From positions 1-31,290 of IMG/VR virus record IMGVR_UViG_3300014497_000291: a DNA stretch of 31,290 bases; one strand, given 5' to 3'. The stretch comes from a virus. The notes beneath the pieces are model-generated. The model was given only the letters and a program-made list of their open reading frames with translations, made no database searches and had not been told where the DNA came from. Shown here piece after piece: positions 1 through 7,245 of the stretch (position 1 is its first letter; every line of letters starts with the position of its first letter). Both the position numbers and the translations under genes were made by a program.

Positions 1-1029
1 GCGCGCGGCACGCGCGATGAGGCCGATGTTCTCGACCACCTTCTGGCTGCGCTGCTCGAAGACGTCGGCCGCGGTGCGCACGGCGAGCGACGTGGCCGCC
101 TCTTCGTTGCCTTGATCCTGCAGCGCCTTGATCTGGTCGTAGACCGCCGCAGTCAGGTAGTGATACGTGGAGTTGAGCTCCACGGACGCCTTCACCGGGT
201 CGTCCGCCAGCTTGGTGAACTTGGCGACCATGTCTTCGGCGCCGTCGCCAGCAGCAATCGCGGCCGATGCGACCAGGCGCAGCTGATCCGAGGTGAATTT
301 CCCAGAACCGGCCACCTCAGCCAGAACGGCCGCGGCGTCATGCTGACTGCCGGTCGTGCGCGATAGCTCCTGGGAAAGCCCCTGAAGCTGCTGGGCCGTG
401 ACGCCAGCATAGTTCCCGGTGTTGATGATGGCCTTCTGAAAAGCCACTTGCTCGTCGCTCCCTGACTTCCAGGCGGCGAAGAGCGCAACGGCTGCGCCAG
501 CAAGCAGGGTGGCGGGGTTAATCAGGGCGAACAGCGACGATCCGAGAGCCCTTGCCGCAGGAGCGATGCCGCCGAACATGTCCTTGAGCTGTCCGCCCTG
601 CTGCAATAGCACAGACAGTGGACGCTGGCCTGTCGCGAGGCCTGAGACGATGTCCGTGATCTGCGCGGGAACGCCGCGCATGGCCGCCGCGCGCGCCCGA
701 TCGCTCATGACGTAGGCGTCAGTCTCCTTTGTGAGCGCGGCCGCGTTCGCCAAGGCCTTCTTCGCGATCTGGTCGCCGAGTTCACCACCAATACGGACCT
801 GCGCGTTGTGAGCGATCTGCTCCGCGCGGGATTTACCCAGGAGGTCGGCTTGCCGGAGAAGGCTCTCGGCGTACCGCTTCGTGCTCGCGTTCGCCTTGTC
901 AAACTGCGCAGCGGCCTCGGCGCCAAGCCCAGAAACCTTCCGCTTTGCGGCCTCGACGCCCGTTTCCATCGTCGCGGTGTTGACCGTGACGTCGATTCGG
1001 GCGGTGCCGATGCTTTCTGCTTCGGTCAT
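1..1029 (-). CDS. Tail length tape measure protein (N-terminal part)
   Basis: The frame is open from ATG at 1029 to the window edge, giving 343 residues. The N-terminus (MTEAESIGTARIDVTVN) is followed by a helical stretch rich in Ala, Lys and Gln. Then comes the segment around GQRPLSVLLQQGGQLKDMFG, typical of lambda-type tape measure proteins (TMP_2 family). After it a hydrophobic stretch (ALINPATLLAGAAVALFAAW) could be the membrane-inserting part. Such proteins set tail length and help DNA enter the cell. The start lies 2 nt after the frameshifted chaperone ORF, with AAGG upstream. The C-terminal part is outside the window. Confidence 0.9.
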   Translation of the reverse strand, partial: MTEAESIGTARIDVTVNTATMETGVEAAKRKVSGLGAEAAAQFDKANASTKRYAESLLRQADLLGKSRAEQIAHNAQVRIGGELGDQIAKKALANAAALTKETDAYVMSDRARAAAMRGVPAQITDIVSGLATGQRPLSVLLQQGGQLKDMFGGIAPAARALGSSLFALINPATLLAGAAVALFAAWKSGSDEQVAFQKAIINTGNYAGVTAQQLQGLSQELSRTTGSQHDAAAVLAEVAGSGKFTSDQLRLVASAAIAAGDGAEDMVAKFTKLADDPVKASVELNSTYHYLTAAVYDQIKALQDQGNEEAATSLAVRTAADVFEQRSQKVVENIGLIARAAR

Positions 1030-1031
1030 CG

Positions 1032-1642
1032 TCAGCCTTTATGGATTTCGTCGAGGGCCGCGTCTTCGATCACCCGCAGTTGCGCGAGCATTTCGTCGTA
1101 GCGGTCAGGAGGAAGGTTCATGCGGTCGAGTTCGTGGAACAGGACGCCGTAGTTCAGGCTGTAGGCGCCACCGGCGCCGACATTCCATTGCCGCCAGATC
1201 CGACTGAAAAACTGGATGGCGTCCCACGCCTCCGGCCAGACTTCGACATGCGGCTCTTTGTAGTGCTTGGGCTTAAGGCCCGTGCCGACGAGTTCCGCTT
1301 CACTCGGGCGCCGCCAGTACAGCGCCCGAGTGGCGGCCGTCAGTTTTTTTCCAGTTCCTTCCGGCGGGCCTGGTGGAATCCGGAAAACAGCGCTTCGACG
1401 ATGCCGGGGTACTCGTCTTCGAAGGCGAGGACGCCTTCTTCCGTCAGATCGAAGTCGGTATTCCAGGACTCGACCAGGAAGGCGATCAGCGAGGCCATGG
1501 TGACGCCGGCCTCCAGGCGCTCCCGGATCTCCGACTGCTTCCGGTTGTGGTACGTGACGTCCAGCTTGTCGGTGGAACCCTGGCCAGTGATGGTCAGGGT
1601 GGCCGGGAGGCTCTTCGGTCCGTTGCCCTTCTTCAGGCTCAT
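1032..1642 (-). CDS. Tail assembly chaperone, frameshifted long form (GT-like)
   Basis: Predicted 203-residue fusion made when ribosomes slip -1 at A-AAA-AAC just before the stop codon of the short ORF. The downstream frame is open from the slip site to 1032 and reads KKLTAATRALYWRRPSEAEL onward. It ends in a region rich in Trp and Tyr (WPEAWDAIQFF, IEDAALDEIHKG) that resembles the DUF1799 phage family. That downstream frame has no convincing start of its own. Its position directly upstream of the tape measure gene is the standard place for a lambda gpGT-like chaperone, which coats the tape measure protein while the tail tube assembles. Confidence 0.8.
1340..1642 (-). CDS. Tail assembly chaperone, short form (G-like)
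   Basis: 100 residues starting MSLKKGNGPKSLPATLTITG. The ATG overlaps the tail tube stop (ATGA, 1639-1642). The protein ends KELEKN immediately after a run of seven A. It lies between the major tail tube gene and the tape measure gene, as does lambda gpG, and a slippery heptamer sits at its last codons. The body is acidic and mixed alpha/beta, with no membrane segment. The function as an unshifted chaperone is inferred from gene order and the frameshift site rather than from a strong sequence match. Confidence 0.8.
   Translation of the reverse strand: MSLKKGNGPKSLPATLTITGQGSTDKLDVTYHNRKQSEIRERLEAGVTMASLIAFLVESWNTDFDLTEEGVLAFEDEYPGIVEALFSGFHQARRKELEKN
1343..1349 (-). other. -1 ribosomal frameshift slippery site
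   Basis: Read on the minus strand the sequence is CTG GAA AAA AAC TGA. It contains A-AAA-AAC, a canonical X-XXY-YYZ heptamer in the correct phase, with the zero-frame stop as the next codon. Slipping back one base continues into the 103-residue downstream ORF. A stop codon right after a slippery site is common among phage tail chaperone genes. Confidence 0.85.
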
Positions 1643-2298
1643 GCCGCCTCCACCAGGATGGAGTCACCCAGGGCCGTGAACGTCGCCGTATTGCCCATGG
1701 GCGTGTTGGCGGCCATGGTCGGATCGGCGTCGAATGACAGGTAGCCGTAGCGATAGATGATGTCGCCATCGGGAAGCACGCAGCGCAGGACCAGAGGCTC
1801 CCGGCGCCGGTCGGCGGCCTTCGCAGCGGCGTACCACGGCAGCTTCGGATCGAAGTACAGCGGCAGCGTGAAGACCTTGGCGTTCTTCACCGTCGGCACG
1901 CTGATCTGGCGGTTGGCCTCGAGGAACTGGCCCGTCCAGAACTGCTGATCACCGCCGCTCGTGGAGAGCTCGCCCTGCTGATTGAAGTCCACGAAGCCGG
2001 AGGCCACCATCACGCTGGCGTTGGCCTGGCCCGCCTTGAAGACCGTTACATCGGTCGTGTCCAGGCCCAGCAGCTGGACGGTATCGGACGCACCCGCGGT
2101 GACCGTGCCCGCCTCGACCGCGGTGTTGTTCGCCTCGACCCAGTCCGACAGCAGGACGAGAACATCGCCCTCGTCGACGGAGCCGGTGGGCAGCGTAGCC
2201 ACGGCAGGATTCGCGTTCGATACAGCCGAGGCGACGATGGCGGCGGCGATCGCGGTCGAGATGCCGAATACGGCGCCATTGGGGAATTTCAGGCTCAT
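1639..2298 (-). CDS. Major tail tube protein
   Basis: 219 residues starting MSLKFPNGAVFGIS. Gene order (directly upstream of the two chaperone frames and the tape measure) and the composition, rich in Ala, Val, Thr and Gly with predicted beta strands, fit the siphovirus tail tube family. Its C-terminus reads FTALGDSILVEAA. The start is supported by GAGGA about 8 nt upstream. The preceding 100 nt hold a terminator and a second small hairpin. This highly needed protein may therefore have its own promoter or rely on antitermination. Confidence 0.75.
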   Translation of the reverse strand: MSLKFPNGAVFGISTAIAAAIVASAVSNANPAVATLPTGSVDEGDVLVLLSDWVEANNTAVEAGTVTAGASDTVQLLGLDTTDVTVFKAGQANASVMVASGFVDFNQQGELSTSGGDQQFWTGQFLEANRQISVPTVKNAKVFTLPLYFDPKLPWYAAAKAADRRREPLVLRCVLPDGDIIYRYGYLSFDADPTMAANTPMGNTATFTALGDSILVEAA

Positions 2299-2353
2299 GT
2301 GCGAGTCCTCATGGTTTGACGGGTGGGATGGTTCGCCGCCAAACGGCGGGCAT

Positions 2354-2376
2354 GAAAAAGCCGCCTCGCGGCGGCT
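2354..2376 (-). terminator. Intrinsic terminator between tail completion and tail tube genes
   Basis: On the minus strand AGCCGCC-GCGA-GGCGGCT is followed by TTTTC: a perfect 7-bp GC stem with a U-run. It lies just after the DUF3168 stop codon. A second small dyad (CCGCC-AAAC-GGCGG, about 2336-2349) follows before the tail tube ribosome site. Confidence 0.75.
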
Positions 2377-2398
2377 CGTGAAAGTCGTGGATCTACGC

Positions 2399-2755
2399 CT
2401 AGGTGCGCGGATACCAGATGCTGAAATCGGTGCGCGCGCCGTAGATCTTCAGGACGTCGTTCGTGTCAGACACTGCTGCGCCGAGCGTCTTCACCTTCAA
2501 TGGGCTCGCCAGCAGCACATCGCGAACTTGCCTTGCGAGGGCGCTTGCCTCCATCCGGGAGTGGCACCAGACCCAAACCTGCACCCGCGCGTTGTCGTTA
2601 TCGGCCGGCTTCTGCTCCGAAAAGTCGACGGCTACGCCGCCCGCGCCTTGATAGACGATTAACGGGTAAACCGGGATGTCGTCGGTTATGTCGGGTGTGC
2701 AGCGCCCTTCGACAAGTGGCCCAAGTAGCGCGTAGAGGCTTTCTTCCAAGCTCAC
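2399..2755 (-). CDS. DUF3168-type tail completion protein
   Basis: 118 residues starting MSLEESLYALLGPLVEGR. The pattern YPLIVYQGAGG followed by VQVWVWCHS and a C-terminal FSIWYPRT is typical of DUF3168 phage proteins. These occupy the place of lambda gpU/HK97 tail terminator proteins at the end of the tail tube. It starts 4 nt inside the upstream gp10-like gene (overlap 2752-2755), so translation is probably coupled. Family recognition is from sequence pattern and position. Confidence 0.8.
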   Translation of the reverse strand: MSLEESLYALLGPLVEGRCTPDITDDIPVYPLIVYQGAGGVAVDFSEQKPADNDNARVQVWVWCHSRMEASALARQVRDVLLASPLKVKTLGAAVSDTNDVLKIYGARTDFSIWYPRT

Positions 2756-3258
2756 ACGAAGTCCTCGTCAGGCGGCTGATAGGCCTCGCGCAGCAATTCG
2801 GGAAGGCGCTCACGACCACGCGCCAGGGCGGCTTGCTGCGCGCGCGTCCGCGCCATGTCGAATGCTGGCCTCAGAAATGGATGCGCAGGGACCCATCTCG
2901 GCTCAGCAAGGGGGATATCCGGCAGCGTGTACCACCGGCCATCCGCCCCCTTGTAGGTCACATGAGTCTGCCAGTGACCGAACTCCAGAAGGTGCCCATG
3001 AGGTGCCTTCTTCGCGTTCCATGTGATCGAGTAGGTGACATTGTCCTCGTTGGAGCGGTCATCCTTGTAGGCGAGGTAGATGGCGCTTTGCAGCAGGCCT
3101 TCTCCTACTGGAGCGAGCAACTTGGCCTCGTCCCGGTAGACGGTGCCGCTGGCGACGGCCATAGAGCGTGCCAGGCGCGTCGCCAGCGGCCCCACCAGTT
3201 GGTTCAGGCCGGCGAGTGCGGTACTTGCATCGGCCTTTGCCTGGAAGCCATCAGCCAT
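2752..3258 (-). CDS. HK97 gp10-like head-tail/minor tail protein
   Basis: 168 residues from the chosen ATG at 3258 (MADGFQAKADAS), which has GAGGCG 8 nt upstream and overlaps the preceding stop by 8 nt. A longer frame to 3309 lacks a ribosome site. The middle motif HLLEFGHWQTH and the ending AHPFLRPAFDMAR are signatures of the HK97 gp10 family. These small proteins bridge head connector and tail in HK97-type phages. Both neighbours are connector/completion genes. Confidence 0.85.
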   Translation of the reverse strand: MADGFQAKADASTALAGLNQLVGPLATRLARSMAVASGTVYRDEAKLLAPVGEGLLQSAIYLAYKDDRSNEDNVTYSITWNAKKAPHGHLLEFGHWQTHVTYKGADGRWYTLPDIPLAEPRWVPAHPFLRPAFDMARTRAQQAALARGRERLPELLREAYQPPDEDFV

Positions 3259-3592
3259 CGTTCGCGCCTCGGTTGCAGACCAGGTCCGTCCACTCCCTTC
3301 GGTCTTCATCCATCTGGACCGACGTGATGTCGTAGGGGATGCCGCCCATCAGCACGCGCATGCTGGCGTCAATGCCAGTCCGGTAGCGAATTCGGAAGCT
3401 GTAGCGCGTGATCGAAGTGGCTACGCCGCTCTGGTCACCAACGATCGTTCCCATGCCGGTCTGGCTCTTCACGTTCGCCCAGCTCGAAACAACGTCGACC
3501 CACACCTTGATCGGCTGGCCGGCACCGTCGCGACCCATCGTGCTCTTCTGGATCGTGACCTTTCGATTGAGTGGCCCAGCTGGAAGAGGCAT
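3251..3592 (-). CDS. Phage head closure / head-tail adaptor protein
   Basis: 113 residues, start MPLPAGPLNRKVTIQK. The beginning (LNRKVTIQ), the central WVDVVSSWANVK and the end YDITSVQMDEDRREWTDLVC match the SPP1 gp16-like head closure family. Members form the ring that plugs the connector after packaging. The ATG at 3592 shares one base with the upstream stop (TGATG), so it is translationally coupled to the connector gene. Confidence 0.88.
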   Translation of the reverse strand: MPLPAGPLNRKVTIQKSTMGRDGAGQPIKVWVDVVSSWANVKSQTGMGTIVGDQSGVATSITRYSFRIRYRTGIDASMRVLMGGIPYDITSVQMDEDRREWTDLVCNRGANDG

Positions 3593-3903
3593 CAGTAGCG
3601 CTTCCGGTACTGAAGGAGACGCTCAACGCCCAGTTGGAGCTGGCTGCTCACCTCGCCGACCACGACGCCCTCACGATTTGCATACCAGTGGCCGACGAGA
3701 AGCCGAACCGCCTGCTCTACGTCGGCCGTAAGGCTCATCTGTGCGGGATCGATGGGCTCGCCCTCGACTATCTGGCGGTCGCAGTGCTGCTCGACATGCG
3801 CGATAGCGGCGTCGACGTAGCTCTGCAGAAGACCGTCCGGCGCTTCGTCTGCGTCGGCTCGTATCTGTTCTCGCAGGACGTCGAGGTCGAGCGCAATGGC
3901 CAT
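3592..3903 (-). CDS. Head-tail connector protein (gp6-like)
   Basis: 103 residues starting MAIALDLDVLREQIRAD. It is mainly helical, with the pattern LQSYVDAAIAHVEQHCDR and a later LLVGHWYANRE. Both are typical of HK97 gp6-like connectors, which stack a ring below the portal. Gene order portal-protease-capsid-small gene-gp6-gp16-gp10 agrees with this. The start immediately follows the stop of the Lys/Pro-rich small gene. Confidence 0.87.
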   Translation of the reverse strand: MAIALDLDVLREQIRADADEAPDGLLQSYVDAAIAHVEQHCDRQIVEGEPIDPAQMSLTADVEQAVRLLVGHWYANREGVVVGEVSSQLQLGVERLLQYRKRY

Positions 3904-4131
3904 TTACTTCTTCTCTTCCGGAGCGACCGGCTTCTTCTCGTCCGGAGTGGCCGGCTTGGCCTTGCCGGACTTACGGGGGCCGGCGTCGGCAGCCTCGGCG
4001 AGGCCCTTCCCGATCAACGTGTGCCCGTACTCTTCGTCCACATCGATCACGTCGCCCGCGCGAACGCGGCCTTCGGCGGTGCTCGTTTTGACGGGATCGC
4101 CCTTAAATCCCCAAAGTGCCCTTATCTGCAT
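3904..4131 (-). CDS. Small head-module protein, unknown function
   Basis: 75 residues. The N-terminal half (MQIRALWGFKGDPVKT, AGDVIDVDEEYGHTLI) looks like a small compact beta domain seen in short proteins at this place in HK97-type head clusters. The C-terminal third is a Lys/Pro/Glu-rich tail ending in a twice-repeated EKKPVAP-like element. The role is unknown. Decoration, scaffolding help or connector assembly are possibilities from position only. The strong hairpin upstream lies between this gene and the capsid gene. Confidence 0.65.
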   Translation of the reverse strand: MQIRALWGFKGDPVKTSTAEGRVRAGDVIDVDEEYGHTLIGKGLAEAADAGPRKSGKAKPATPDEKKPVAPEEKK

Positions 4132-4146
4132 ATCATTCTCCGGTTG

Positions 4147-4168
4147 GGGCGGGCCCGGAGGCCCGCCC
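4147..4168 (-). other. Strong RNA hairpin after the capsid gene
   Basis: GGGCGGGCC and GGCCCGCCC form a perfect 9-bp GC stem with a 4-nt loop, 6 nt after the capsid stop codon. No U-run follows, so it is not a standard terminator. It could protect the capsid message 3' end or lower read-through into connector genes (inference). Confidence 0.65.
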
Positions 4169-4174
4169 GTTCGA

Positions 4175-5392
4175 TCAGCCGCCGGCGGGGACGGCGAAGG
4201 TGCCCTTCACGAATGCATAGGCGCGCCGCACGGCCAGGCCGAGACGCTCTTCGACCAGCAGCACGCGCTGGTTCTTGATGAAGTCGTCGTTGATCCAGCC
4301 CACCTTGACCGTGTAGGCCATACGGTCGTAGATGCGGGCGCCCTGGGCGAAAGAGCCGACGAGGAACTCGCCGCCGGTATCCGTGCCATCGCCCTCGTCC
4401 ATGCTGTCCGATGCAACGACGGGGCGACCCCAAAGGACCGGCGTCACCAGTCCCTGCAGGTTAGCGAACAGGTAGCGGTTCTCGCCGTCCTTCTGCAGCT
4501 CGATGTTCATCCAGTCCAGGTCGGACATCACAACCGCGTCAGCGGCGCGCTTCGACTGCTTTCGCACCTGGTAGATCGCTCGGCGCACCGTGTCGATCGC
4601 CGTGTCGTTCGCCTTGCTCAAGGCCGCGTCGAACGTGGTCGCCTGCGTCATGATGCCATTGAGGTTATTACCAGTGCCGTCACCTTTAAGCAGCTGACCC
4701 TCCTCTTCCAGTTTCAGGTCGTAGCGGAGAAGCTCCCAGAGGTAGCTCTGAAGCTGAGGAACGTCGTCCAGCGCCTCGTCCGTCACCGGCATCCATACCG
4801 CGAGCTTCTTGATCGTGTCGGTCTTCTGCTCGAAGGTAACGTTGCTGGTGGGCTTCGCGCCGCCTTCCGCCACAGGAGCGGCGCCGCGGGTGTGAAGCAA
4901 CTCGCGGAAGTAGCTGTAGGACTGTCCGGTCACCGGCGTGCTCGGGATCAGGTCACGGATCAGCAGTTCCTGCCGCGGTTTGTCCTGGATGACCGGGTCG
5001 TAATTCGGCGCGACGATGCCCGCACTGGTGACCAGCTTGGACTCCATCATCGAGAGCATGTCGCCCTTGGTGAATTCGATCTCGGCCTTCTGCTGCTTCT
5101 TCTCGGCCAGGGCCTTGTAATCGTCGTTACCCTTTACCAGGTCGATGAAGCTCTTGCGCTCGTTGCCCGGGCCGCGCAGTTTGAGGCCCTTCTCCTCGAG
5201 CTTCTGAACCTGCTCGATGACGCGCTCGATCTCGCCTTTCTGGTTCTCGATCTGGCCCTTAAGGTCGCTGGTGACCTTGTTGCCATTTTCGAGTTCCTTG
5301 ATCGCCGCGTCGTACTTGGCCTGCAGGTCGCCGAAGCCGGTCTTGAGCTGGGTTTCAAGGGCTTCGCGGATTTCTTTCACGTCGGTCGTCAT
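4175..5392 (-). CDS. HK97-type major capsid protein
   Basis: 405 residues. Residues 1 to about 85 are charged coiled coil (ETQLKTGFGDLQAKYDAAIK), equivalent to the HK97 delta/scaffolding domain removed by the protease. The rest carries HK97-fold features: LVTSAGIVAPNY, the glycine-rich LKGDGTGNNLNGIM, WGRPVVASDSM and the C-terminal VGWINDDFIKNQRVLLVEER. The length matches the family. The start overlaps the protease stop (ATGA, 5389-5392). It forms the icosahedral shell. Confidence 0.96.
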   Translation of the reverse strand: MTTDVKEIREALETQLKTGFGDLQAKYDAAIKELENGNKVTSDLKGQIENQKGEIERVIEQVQKLEEKGLKLRGPGNERKSFIDLVKGNDDYKALAEKKQQKAEIEFTKGDMLSMMESKLVTSAGIVAPNYDPVIQDKPRQELLIRDLIPSTPVTGQSYSYFRELLHTRGAAPVAEGGAKPTSNVTFEQKTDTIKKLAVWMPVTDEALDDVPQLQSYLWELLRYDLKLEEEGQLLKGDGTGNNLNGIMTQATTFDAALSKANDTAIDTVRRAIYQVRKQSKRAADAVVMSDLDWMNIELQKDGENRYLFANLQGLVTPVLWGRPVVASDSMDEGDGTDTGGEFLVGSFAQGARIYDRMAYTVKVGWINDDFIKNQRVLLVEERLGLAVRRAYAFVKGTFAVPAGG

Positions 5393-6033
5393 GCCGATGC
5401 TCCGATGATGGATTGGAAGGTGAGGTGCAATTTCTTCAGCTCCTCCACGGTCGCCGTGGCCGCGTCGTCACCATCTCGGTGGATCGCTGGAAAGCCGAGC
5501 GAGGCGACAGCTGCCGCCTCCTTCTGCGAGAGGCCCATCCGCTCACGGAGGGCACCCTCGAAAAGCCTGATATCGGATTTGACGCTGGTTACCTGCGCCT
5601 CCGGGTTCATGCCGAACGGGACAATGGACGCTTCCCAGAGTTCGGCCTGCTTGATGACTCGGACCGACCGACCGTTTCGGGTCTCGATCGCATCCTCGAT
5701 GGTGTTGAAGCCGATGGACATCGAGTCCAGCGTGCCGTCCTGCATCAGCGCATACGCGTCGCGCGCGTAACTGACATTCTGGTTGACCTTCCCCTTGATG
5801 AAGAGCCCGTGGTCGTCCTGGCGGAACTCCGCGGAGCCCACCAGCCGGGTAAGGTCGTGGAATAGGGCAAGCTTGAGGCGGCCATTTCGGGTGGTTTTCA
5901 CCCGGGTGAAGGCGCCCGGCAGGATGATGTCGTCGCCGAGATCCACGTTGTTGAAGACTGCGGCGTAGCCCTCGAAGTTGCCGGCGTCGTCCGCGGCCTT
6001 TACCTCGAATGGAACCTCAAGCTTGCTGATCAT
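5389..6033 (-). CDS. HK97 family prohead protease
   Basis: 214 residues. The N-terminus EGYAAVFNNVDLGDDIILPG is the family hallmark. The likely catalytic residues are His59 in LALFHD and Ser106 in DSMSIGF, the usual U35 serine-protease pair. It cleaves the scaffold domain of the capsid protein during head maturation. The gene overlaps portal by 17 nt and capsid by 4 nt, giving the usual portal-protease-capsid order. The C-terminal 60 residues, with a heptad-like end, may bind the capsid scaffold. Confidence 0.95.
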   Translation of the reverse strand: MISKLEVPFEVKAADDAGNFEGYAAVFNNVDLGDDIILPGAFTRVKTTRNGRLKLALFHDLTRLVGSAEFRQDDHGLFIKGKVNQNVSYARDAYALMQDGTLDSMSIGFNTIEDAIETRNGRSVRVIKQAELWEASIVPFGMNPEAQVTSVKSDIRLFEGALRERMGLSQKEAAAVASLGFPAIHRDGDDAATATVEELKKLHLTFQSIIGASA

Positions 6034-7243
6034 TGGTCTGGATCTCCCAACGGGTGATGCGGTCGTATTCGTTGCCGTCGAGGACGGGCAGGTTTTCTTT
6101 GAGCCGCACGTCGTTTATCGACATCCAGCCGGACCCGCCAGACCCGCCGAGCGCGGCCTGGTAGTACGCGGCGCGGGCGGTGCTGTCCGCGCGGAGCAGT
6201 CCCTCCACGACGAATTCGACGAAAACGCTTGAATCGGGGAAGAGCTTGTCGTTGAACTCGTCCTCGATGGCATCGAGGTAGGGCTTGAGACCGAAGGTCA
6301 CGTAGCCGCTGGTCTGCTGCTCGAGGTTCGACCCCATGATCGAGGTCTTACTCGCGCGGTTGGCCAGGTACAGCGGAACGCCCCAGATGCCGGCAAGGGA
6401 CTCTTCCTGGAACTGCTGGGACTCGATGAACTGGCTGTCCTTCTGGCTCAGTCCAGCCGGGACGATCTTCGGGTTACCCTGAAGAACCGCCATTTTGCCG
6501 ATATCCTCGACGTCGCCTTCGCGGATGTCCGGGAATTTCTCCATGATCTGCGCTTGCTGCACCTTCGTGAGGAACTGCTCGTAGATCACGTAGCCGCCGG
6601 TGAAGCCGCCCTTGCGCATGAAGCGCGCGGACCAGTCCTGGCCGGCCTTCGCCAGGCCCATCGTCTCCGCCTGGTACTCAACCGGAGACAAGCCCACGAT
6701 TCCGTCGACGCTGAAAAGTTTGAAATGCAGCATGTTCTCCGGTGAGACGGGAAAACGCTTGCCGTCCAGCGTGACCCAATAAAGGAGGTCCTCGTCCGTA
6801 TCGATCTCGACGCAATCGGTGCCCACTGGGATGAACCCTACCCAGTCACCCTGGGTGTCCCGTTCGATCAGCGCGAAGGCATTGCCCTGGAGCGCCATGT
6901 TGACGACCACGGCCTTGAGGAAATTCAGCCGGGTCATGAACGGATTGGGCTTGCGCAGCAAGCGCATGACACGCTTGTTCTTCGCGCCGCGCTCGAGAAC
7001 GAGCTCGCGGCGGCCACTGGAGTCGTCGTAGACCTTCAGCGGCAGGCCGGCGGCTGACTCGGCGAGAATCTTCACGCACGACCAGACGATACCGATCGTC
7101 ATCGCACGCTTCGGAGTGATCTTGATGCCCGACCGCGTCCGCTTGCCGCCGATCTCCATGTCGACCTCGACATAGTTCCCGGTGCCAGGGTCGGTGTACC
7201 CGAACATGCGCCAGGACAGCGGGTTGTACCAGCGAGACGCCAT
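6017..7243 (-). CDS. HK97 family portal protein
   Basis: 408 residues. It shows family features KRAMTIGIVWSCVKILAES, GNAFALIERD, PENMLHFKLFSVDGIVGLSP and FQEESLAGIWGVPLYL. Portal forms the twelve-fold ring for DNA entry and exit at one head vertex. The start ATG at 7243 follows the large terminase stop by 2 nt and has only a weak upstream purine site, so translation is probably coupled to terminase. Confidence 0.96.
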   Translation of the reverse strand: MASRWYNPLSWRMFGYTDPGTGNYVEVDMEIGGKRTRSGIKITPKRAMTIGIVWSCVKILAESAAGLPLKVYDDSSGRRELVLERGAKNKRVMRLLRKPNPFMTRLNFLKAVVVNMALQGNAFALIERDTQGDWVGFIPVGTDCVEIDTDEDLLYWVTLDGKRFPVSPENMLHFKLFSVDGIVGLSPVEYQAETMGLAKAGQDWSARFMRKGGFTGGYVIYEQFLTKVQQAQIMEKFPDIREGDVEDIGKMAVLQGNPKIVPAGLSQKDSQFIESQQFQEESLAGIWGVPLYLANRASKTSIMGSNLEQQTSGYVTFGLKPYLDAIEDEFNDKLFPDSSVFVEFVVEGLLRADSTARAAYYQAALGGSGGSGWMSINDVRLKENLPVLDGNEYDRITRWEIQTNDQQA

Positions 7244-7245
7244 AG

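Noticed and set aside
3896-5770. 624-codon plus-strand open frame opposite capsid and protease genes
   Set aside because: It lies antisense to HK97 capsid, protease and connector genes with clear family motifs. Its product is a Val/Leu/Arg/Asp-rich shadow of GC-rich codon positions with no domain.
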